From contig NZ_AP027272.1 of NCBI RefSeq assembly GCF_036322805.1, positions 310,001 through 374,000 of the forward strand: a stretch of DNA of 64,000 bases, in the 5' to 3' direction. The position numbers and the translations under genes were made by a program. The notes beneath the pieces are model-generated. The model had not been told where the DNA came from and did no database searches. It saw nothing but the letters and a program-made list of their open reading frames with translations. Positions 58,856-64,000 of this stretch are shown piece by piece (position 1 is the first letter of the stretch; each line of letters begins with the position of its first letter). This stretch comes from Planctobacterium marinum. GTDB taxonomy: Bacteria; Pseudomonadota; Gammaproteobacteria; Enterobacterales; Alteromonadaceae.

Positions 58856-60862
58856 ATGAGAACAACGAAAAAAATGCTCAAAACACTCGGTATTGTGTTT
58901 GTGATGACACTCTTAACCGTCGCATGTGGCGGAGGGTCTGACAGTACAGATGAGCCAGTTGTGACTCCGACAGTACCCACACCTGATCCGGTGGAGCTCA
59001 CGCCTGAAAGAGAAGGTAATTCCGTTGCCAGAATGTGGAATGAGCAATTATTGCATGCGATTCGCAACGATTTTGCCCGACCCACCGTGCACGCCCGTAA
59101 TTTATTCCATATCTCGGCGGCCATGTACGATGCCTGGGCGCTATTTAACAATAATACTCCCTGGCTCTATGGTAATAGTGTTGCTGACTTTTCCTGTAAT
59201 GCTCAATCCATCTCAATTCCTGAAGACATACTGCCCCTTCAGGAAGAAGCTATCAGTTATGCCGCATTTAGTCTGATAAAACATCGCTTTCGCTTTTCAC
59301 CGGGGGTAGGTTTTATCTACGCTGATATTGAACAGTTAATGGCTGAGTTGGGGTTTGATTCCGCCTTTGAGTCCACTGATGTCAGTGCCGGGGCGGCTGC
59401 AGCGCTGGGCAACGCGATTGCTGAGTGCTATATCGCCTTTGGCTTGCAGGATGGCGCTAATGAGGAAGGTTTTTACGAGAATCTGCATTATCAACCGGTG
59501 AATCCACCATTGGTTTTAGACAGCGCAACCGTTGGTAACAGCAATATTGTGGATATGAACCGCTGGCAGCCACTGGTGATCGAAGGCTTTATCGATCAAT
59601 CCGGCAATCGCACTGAAGATGCGCCAGATTTTTTAAGTCCGGAGTGGGGCGACGTGGTGCCATTTGCATTAACAGATGCCAATAAACAAACTTATAATCG
59701 CGATGGCTTTGATTATCAGGTATATCACGATCCGGGATTGCCGCCGTTAATCGGAACCGATTCAGCTGCCCAATATCAATGGGGTTTTGCCCTGGTGTCG
59801 GTTTGGTCCGCTCATTTAACCCAAACCGATGATGTGATGTGGGACATTTCTCCCAACAGTATTGGCAATATCGCCGAGTTCCCTCAATCTTTTGCGGACT
59901 TTCCCGACTTTTACCAGCTTTTACCCGGTGGTGATGCCAGTCAGGGGTATGAACTCAATCCTGTCACTGGTCAGCCTTATGAAGTGCAGATGGTGCCCCG
60001 TGGTGATTATGCGCGGGTATTGGCAGAGTTTTGGGCGGACGGTCCCGATTCGGAAACACCGCCCGGTCACTGGTTTGTGATCCTCAATACCATTAACGAC
60101 CATCCACAATTAGAAAAGCGCTGGCGAGGCGAAGGTGAAGTAGTAGGTAATCTGGAGTGGGATATCAAAAGTTATTTCACCTTGGGCGGCACTATGCACG
60201 ATGCCGCGATTTCTGCCTGGTCAGTAAAAGGCTGGTACGATTATATCCGTCCGGTTTCCGCCATCCGCGCTATGGCCGATTTAGGCCAGAGCAGCAATCC
60301 TACACTGCCTTCTTACCACGCTGATGGTATTCCTCTGGTGCCGGGCTATATCGAATTGATTGAATCGGGTGACGCATTGGCAGGTGACGATAACGAGCAC
60401 GTGGGCAAAATTAAGTTATACGCCTGGAAGGGGCCAGATTATATTGAGGACCCGGCTACCAGTCAGGCTGGAGTCGACTGGATACGCGCAGAGAACTGGT
60501 GGCCTTATCAGCGCCCCACGTTTGTTACTCCACCTTTTGCCGGTTATGTTTCCGGGCATTCCACTTATTCGCGTGCCGCTGCTGAGGTACTGACGGCGAT
60601 TACGGGTTCTGCCTATTTCCCCGGGGGCATGAGTGGCTTTGAGGTACAGGCGAACGAATTTCTGGTATTTGAAGAAGGACCAAGTGTGTCGCTGACCCTG
60701 CAATGGGCTACCTATCGCGATGCTGCTGATCAATGCAGTTTGTCCCGTATTTGGGGCGGTATTCACCCGCCAGCAGATGACATTCCCGGACGCCTGATGG
60801 GCGAGCAAATTGGCCAGCAAGGCTTTGCTTTCGCAGAGAGCTTTTTCAACTCCGGCGACTGA
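58856..60862 (+). CDS. Lipoprotein vanadium-dependent haloperoxidase-like PAP2 protein
   Basis: 668 residues. The N-terminus has a lipobox (LTVAC) followed by a threonine/proline linker. Vanadate/phosphate-site motifs of the PAP2/vanadium haloperoxidase fold are present: KGWYDYIRPVSAIRAM, FAGYVSGHSTYSRAAAEVL and SRIWGGIHPPADDIPG (SGHS with the following R-x5-HxxxD). HARNLFHISAAMYDAWALF near the N-terminus is characteristic of the bacterial haloperoxidase-like group. It would either oxidise halides with peroxide or act as a phosphatase. Flanked by terminators on both sides, it is a single-gene unit. Confidence 0.87.
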   Translation: MRTTKKMLKTLGIVFVMTLLTVACGGGSDSTDEPVVTPTVPTPDPVELTPEREGNSVARMWNEQLLHAIRNDFARPTVHARNLFHISAAMYDAWALFNNNTPWLYGNSVADFSCNAQSISIPEDILPLQEEAISYAAFSLIKHRFRFSPGVGFIYADIEQLMAELGFDSAFESTDVSAGAAAALGNAIAECYIAFGLQDGANEEGFYENLHYQPVNPPLVLDSATVGNSNIVDMNRWQPLVIEGFIDQSGNRTEDAPDFLSPEWGDVVPFALTDANKQTYNRDGFDYQVYHDPGLPPLIGTDSAAQYQWGFALVSVWSAHLTQTDDVMWDISPNSIGNIAEFPQSFADFPDFYQLLPGGDASQGYELNPVTGQPYEVQMVPRGDYARVLAEFWADGPDSETPPGHWFVILNTINDHPQLEKRWRGEGEVVGNLEWDIKSYFTLGGTMHDAAISAWSVKGWYDYIRPVSAIRAMADLGQSSNPTLPSYHADGIPLVPGYIELIESGDALAGDDNEHVGKIKLYAWKGPDYIEDPATSQAGVDWIRAENWWPYQRPTFVTPPFAGYVSGHSTYSRAAAEVLTAITGSAYFPGGMSGFEVQANEFLVFEEGPSVSLTLQWATYRDAADQCSLSRIWGGIHPPADDIPGRLMGEQIGQQGFAFAESFFNSGD

Positions 60863-60913
60863 GGTAATTATTCTTTGCTTCTACTCCCTGCGCGCAGACG
60901 ATTAGAATGCTTG

Positions 60914-60943
60914 TGCGGGCTCTCTCTTGGCCCGCAACTTTTT
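60914..60943 (+). terminator. Rho-independent terminator after the haloperoxidase-like gene
   Basis: TGCGGGC (60914-60920) pairs with GCCCGCA (60930-60936) across a 9-base loop and is followed by ACTTTTT. It begins about 52 bases after the stop. Confidence 0.82.
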
Positions 60944-61057
60944 CGTCAACTGAATAGTGTTGAAAATTCTTTGCTCCATGGTCCACATTTCTGAGTTCAA
61001 CCTATCTCACCTGAAGCATTAGTTTTAAATAGTACAAAAATTCGCTTGGCACTCTTC

Positions 61058-61097
61058 GATTACGCGTGTAATACTTGGTTTGATTACACATGTAATC
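61058..61097. promoter_or_regulatory. Pair of GATTAC-type inverted repeats before the beta-lactamase-fold gene
   Basis: GATTACACATGTAATC (61082-61097) has perfect 7-bp arms around CA; GATTACGCGTGTAAT (61058-61072) is a closely similar imperfect copy. Their centres are 24 bp apart and the second ends 37 bases before the chosen GTG start. Paired TTAC/GTAA palindromes are typical operators for TetR- or MerR-type regulators, none of which is encoded next to this gene. Confidence 0.65.
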
Positions 61098-61133
61098 AAG
61101 TGGTTTGTTGTTGATCTAAATGGAGTATCACAA

Positions 61134-62501
61134 GTGAAAAAGAAACTAGTTTTTAGTCTATGTCTCGGAATGTTTGGGGTAAGTGCTACTGCACAAGCGC
61201 AGGATTTCGAAAAAATAATGCAGTGTCATTACTCTGCTGACGCACCGGGTATGGCAGTGAGGTTGGAGCAATCGGGGCAACTAATTTACAGCAATGCTTT
61301 GGGGCTGGCCAATATTGATGAAAAACGGCCGCTCCGGGAAGATAGTGTGTTTCAGATTGGTTCGGCGACTAAAACATTTACAGCCGCTGCGATTTTGAAA
61401 TTAGCTAAACAAAAAAAGCTCTCCTTACAAGATCCTTTGGGCAAATTTATCCCTACACTAAATAGCGAATACAGCAAGTTAACCATTGCCAGGGTGTTAA
61501 GCCACACCGCAGGCTTACCTGATTACCTGGATAATCCCGAAGTCACCGCGATTTGGGATAAATATGCCACTATCGATCAGGTATTGAATATCGTTACTAA
61601 GCAAGCGCTTATTGCTGAGATGGGGCAACGCTATAGCTATTCAAATATGGGGTATCTTTTATTGGGTAAGGTTATTGAAGTGGCCTCGGGGTTGCCTTTC
61701 TCGCAGTTCATGCAAAATAGCTTTTTTAAGCCACTAAAAATGAACAGTACTTTTGTTATTACCAAGGGCACAACTGCAGGCAGTACAAATGGTTATACCC
61801 TTAGTCAAGATGGCCCTGAACAGTACATCAAGCCAGATGATCCGTCGGAAAGCCTGTGGAACATTGATCGTAGTTGGATCTATGCCGCTGGGGCAATCGC
61901 CTCAACGCTTGCAGATATGAGTCTCTGGAATAAAGCTCTAAAATCCGGGAAAGTGATTTCAAAAGATAGCTATCAAATGATGACAACCAAAGCAACGCTA
62001 GAGGATGGCACAGCAGTTAACTATGGGTTTGGTATCGATATTTATCCTATTAGCGGAATGGAAAGTTTCAGTCATCAAGGCAGAGTACCGGGCTTTTTTG
62101 CCTGGAATATTACTTTTCCGCAGCAGGAGTTGAGTGCCACGATATTCAGTAATCAAGACACCCAGCATCCCGGCCCTGCATTATTGGACATGATTTCCGT
62201 GCAGTTGGGTTTATCTCCGCAACCTGTTACAGAAACCTCGGATATTGAGGCGTTAGCGAGTAAATTGGTTGGTAAATATGAAACTGCTGACTCTGAGGTA
62301 CTGACCATAACCTTTGAAAATAAGCAACTTTATGCTCAATTCGAGGGGCAAACGAAGCGCATGTTGATACCCCGTGAAAACGATGCTTACTCCTATGAGT
62401 GCACCGAGAACTACTTTCAGCTGCGCGTTAACCAGGAAAATAGTGAAATTGTTCCCGTGGATTTATATCGCGGTGCACAACCAGCTTTGGTAAAACTGTA
62501 A
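61134..62501 (+). CDS. Exported serine beta-lactamase-fold hydrolase
   Basis: 455 residues from the GTG at 61134, chosen because GGAG lies 8 bases upstream and a signal peptide (ending ATAQA) begins at once; a TTG start further up would place coding sequence over the operator-like repeats. The class C/beta-lactamase-related fold shows the SxxK nucleophile in GSATKTFTAA, the YxN motif in RYSYSNMGYLLLG and an HQG triad-like motif in FSHQGRVPGFFAW. A C-terminal domain of about 90 residues follows. It is an exported serine hydrolase (esterase, peptidase or lactamase-like); beta-lactam resistance should not be assumed. Confidence 0.88.
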   Translation: MKKKLVFSLCLGMFGVSATAQAQDFEKIMQCHYSADAPGMAVRLEQSGQLIYSNALGLANIDEKRPLREDSVFQIGSATKTFTAAAILKLAKQKKLSLQDPLGKFIPTLNSEYSKLTIARVLSHTAGLPDYLDNPEVTAIWDKYATIDQVLNIVTKQALIAEMGQRYSYSNMGYLLLGKVIEVASGLPFSQFMQNSFFKPLKMNSTFVITKGTTAGSTNGYTLSQDGPEQYIKPDDPSESLWNIDRSWIYAAGAIASTLADMSLWNKALKSGKVISKDSYQMMTTKATLEDGTAVNYGFGIDIYPISGMESFSHQGRVPGFFAWNITFPQQELSATIFSNQDTQHPGPALLDMISVQLGLSPQPVTETSDIEALASKLVGKYETADSEVLTITFENKQLYAQFEGQTKRMLIPRENDAYSYECTENYFQLRVNQENSEIVPVDLYRGAQPALVKL

Positions 62502-62517
62502 ACGGCAAACAAAAAAG

Positions 62518-64000
62518 CTAATCTGTCTCTAAATGAGGATGATACAAGCGAATAAACTGGTTGCTGGCGATGTTGGTTACTATGGTTTCCTCGGCTGCAT
62601 TGCCGGGCCAAACGATGCGAATTTCTTCGATAGTAGCATTGTCGCCAAGCCCGAAATGGGCCTCCACCGGATTTTGTGACACATAGTGATTGCCCAGTTG
62701 CAGCTCTTTAAACAGAGTTAAGTCGCCAGCTCTTACATAGATTTTTGCGCCTACGGCTTCCGGGTTTTCCAGCAAGCCTTGCAATTGGATGTTGATAAAA
62801 CCGTTTCCTTGGGCAGCGCTGTCATTGCGATACAGAGTGGGTGATTTACCGCTGTTGGCAATCATTAAATCAATATCGCCGTCCCGGTCATAGTCATAAC
62901 AAACTAATCCACGTCCCATGTCGGTGTGGGTGATACCAAACTGTTCAGTTTGTTCCTCAAAGGTGCCATCTTGTTGGTTGATGTACAGCCGTGCTGGAGT
63001 CGCTAAAAACTGAGCAAAGTTACCACTTTGGGCTTGTTCTTCTGTCCAGCCGTTGTAGCCATTAACGATAAATAAATCATCAAATCCATCGTTATTCACA
63101 TCGGCAAAACAAGCGCCCCAAGCCCAGTAGCCTTGGCGCACATCGGCATAATCGGTCATGTTTAAAAAAGTGCCGTCGCCTTCATTGCGATACAGGCGGT
63201 TACCATCAAATAAGCCCACGGTGAGAAATTCTTCGCGAGGATCACCGATGGCAGAGACAAACCAGTCCAGATCGCCATCATTGTCATAATCGGCCACGGT
63301 ACCGCCCATGCCAGCGCGGTCGTTGATCACTGCGGGTACCGTTTGATCCACAAAACTACTACCGCCGTTGTTAACCAGTACCTGACTGGTGCTCCAGTCA
63401 GCAGCCAAAAGTAAGTCGGGGAACTGGTCCAGATTGATATCGGCAAAAACCGGGGTGAAGGAAAACTGATCTGCCATGGCATCGGCATCAGCGCTGTCGA
63501 ACTCTTCGAGATCTACCGTATCACTGATATCGTGATATTGATTAGGGCCACGATTTTCCCATAAAAACTCCCAGCGGTTTTGGGGATTATCGGGGTGCCA
63601 GTGAGCAAAAAACAGATCCAGGTCATTGTCGTTATCAATGTCACTGGCTGCTACAGAGTAGGTATCTTTGCTTAACGTCAGCGCGACAGTGTCGCTGATC
63701 TCAGTAAAACTGCCATCTCCCGCATTCTTAAATATCTGCAACCAGGGGCTGGCTTCCTGAATACTTAACAGATCGCTCAAACCATCCTGATCAACATCTA
63801 CAAAGGCGGCGGAATGGTCTGTTGCACTAACATTGATACCCGAAGATACGGTGATATCGGTAAAGTTATCCTCTGCTGAAAGACTGAATAGTTTGCCTTT
63901 AGTATCGCGGCCATGGGTGACGTAAATATCCAGATAACCGTCCTGGTTAACATCCTGTACGGCAATGCCGCCTGCCACGCGAGCTGGAATGCCATCTTCC
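62518..64000 (-). CDS. FG-GAP/VCBS-repeat protein with ASPIC/UnbV domain, 5' end outside window
   Basis: The frame is open through the right edge (no stop up to 64000), so the N-terminus is missing and about 494 residues are visible. Repeated calcium-binding FG-GAP motifs occur throughout: DVNQDGYLDIYV, DVDQDGLSDLL, DIDNDNDLDLFFAH, DINLDQFPDLLL, DYDNDGDLDWFV, DVNNDGFDDLFIV and DYDRDGDIDLMIAN. The C-terminal 90 residues form the ASPIC/UnbV domain (VGAKIYVRAGDLTLFKELQL, EAHFGLGDNATIEEIRIVWP). Proteins of this CRTAC-like group are secreted seven-bladed propellers of unknown function. Convergent with the beta-lactamase-fold gene, 16 bases apart. Confidence 0.9.
   Translation of the reverse strand, partial: EDGIPARVAGGIAVQDVNQDGYLDIYVTHGRDTKGKLFSLSAEDNFTDITVSSGINVSATDHSAAFVDVDQDGLSDLLSIQEASPWLQIFKNAGDGSFTEISDTVALTLSKDTYSVAASDIDNDNDLDLFFAHWHPDNPQNRWEFLWENRGPNQYHDISDTVDLEEFDSADADAMADQFSFTPVFADINLDQFPDLLLAADWSTSQVLVNNGGSSFVDQTVPAVINDRAGMGGTVADYDNDGDLDWFVSAIGDPREEFLTVGLFDGNRLYRNEGDGTFLNMTDYADVRQGYWAWGACFADVNNDGFDDLFIVNGYNGWTEEQAQSGNFAQFLATPARLYINQQDGTFEEQTEQFGITHTDMGRGLVCYDYDRDGDIDLMIANSGKSPTLYRNDSAAQGNGFINIQLQGLLENPEAVGAKIYVRAGDLTLFKELQLGNHYVSQNPVEAHFGLGDNATIEEIRIVWPGNAAEETIVTNIASNQFIRLYHPHLETD

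Noticed and set aside
61080-61133. Upstream start (TTG at 61080) for the beta-lactamase-fold gene
   Set aside because: The 18 extra codons cover the operator-like repeats, have no ribosome site and precede a better GTG with GGAG 8 bases away.
61134-62501. An antibiotic-resistance beta-lactamase
   Set aside because: The SxxK/YxN fold is shared by many esterases and peptidases; the length, C-terminal domain and HQG motif do not point to a resistance enzyme.

Overview
The window looks like chromosomal DNA of a marine gammaproteobacterium of the Alteromonadales type. The evidence is indirect: a Fec-type iron receptor operon, a large sugar-specific TonB receptor clustered with two tryptophan-halogenase-like genes and glycosidases, abundant GGDEF proteins, moderate GC content and dense coding on both strands. 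I saw no rRNA, tRNA, CRISPR array, insertion sequence, integrase or phage gene. No non-coding stretch exceeds about 300 bases. Genes run off both edges: a DUF1800 protein on the left and an FG-GAP/ASPIC protein on the right.

Layout. 1-2404: exported DUF1800 protein with an unusual acidic, cysteine-rich tandem repeat. 2572-6757: FecI-type sigma factor, FecR-type regulator and TonB receptor with a signalling domain. 6876-9800: CHASE-PAS-PAS-GGDEF-EAL protein. 10062-12196: an orphan CofD-like protein of the GAK type and an exported methyltransferase-like protein. 12295-32921: a carbohydrate island with three transcription units: TonB receptor plus two halogenase-like flavoproteins; GH3 enzyme, GPH transporter, GH94 phosphorylase, gluconokinase and CBM9-like protein; and, divergently, GH1 enzyme, GPH transporter and LacI regulator, followed by a GH13 amylase and a nucleotidyltransferase-fold protein. 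Two pairs of near-identical 16-bp palindromes, one pair before the receptor and one between the divergent GH3 and GH1 genes, tie the first three units into one probable LacI regulon. The GH94 enzyme resembles cellobionate phosphorylases. With an overlapping gluconokinase it suggests use of oxidised cello-oligosaccharides: beta-glucosyl-gluconate to glucose-1-phosphate plus gluconate, then 6-phosphogluconate.

32991-41023: a membrane-anchored ToxR/CadC-like regulator, then dabB-dabA (inorganic carbon uptake), a canonical cysD without cysN and a zinc-ribbon protein of unknown function, with a divergent LysR regulator. 41020-49977: a Tat-exported carotenoid oxygenase-like protein with a DUF2141 partner, a GAF-GGDEF cyclase, a GlxA-type regulator, a crotonase, a hemerythrin/DUF2945/peroxiredoxin-like operon, a DUF2254 membrane protein, an rRNA/tRNA methyltransferase-like protein and a small membrane protein. 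49979-56168: an ECF sigma factor fused to a large membrane domain, a small membrane gene split by an in-frame TAG, a CIA30-like exported protein, an acyltransferase, a QEGLA-motif metalloprotein and an NTF2-like protein. 56337-64000: secreted or lipid-anchored enzymes (amidohydrolase, vanadium haloperoxidase-like, beta-lactamase-fold hydrolase) and the partial FG-GAP protein.

The best candidates for something under-described are the oxidised-cellodextrin regulon with its halogenase-like genes, the dabB-dabA-cysD-zinc-ribbon operon, and the cysteine/acid repeat in the DUF1800 protein. All functional calls are from reading motifs by eye; no database search was run.
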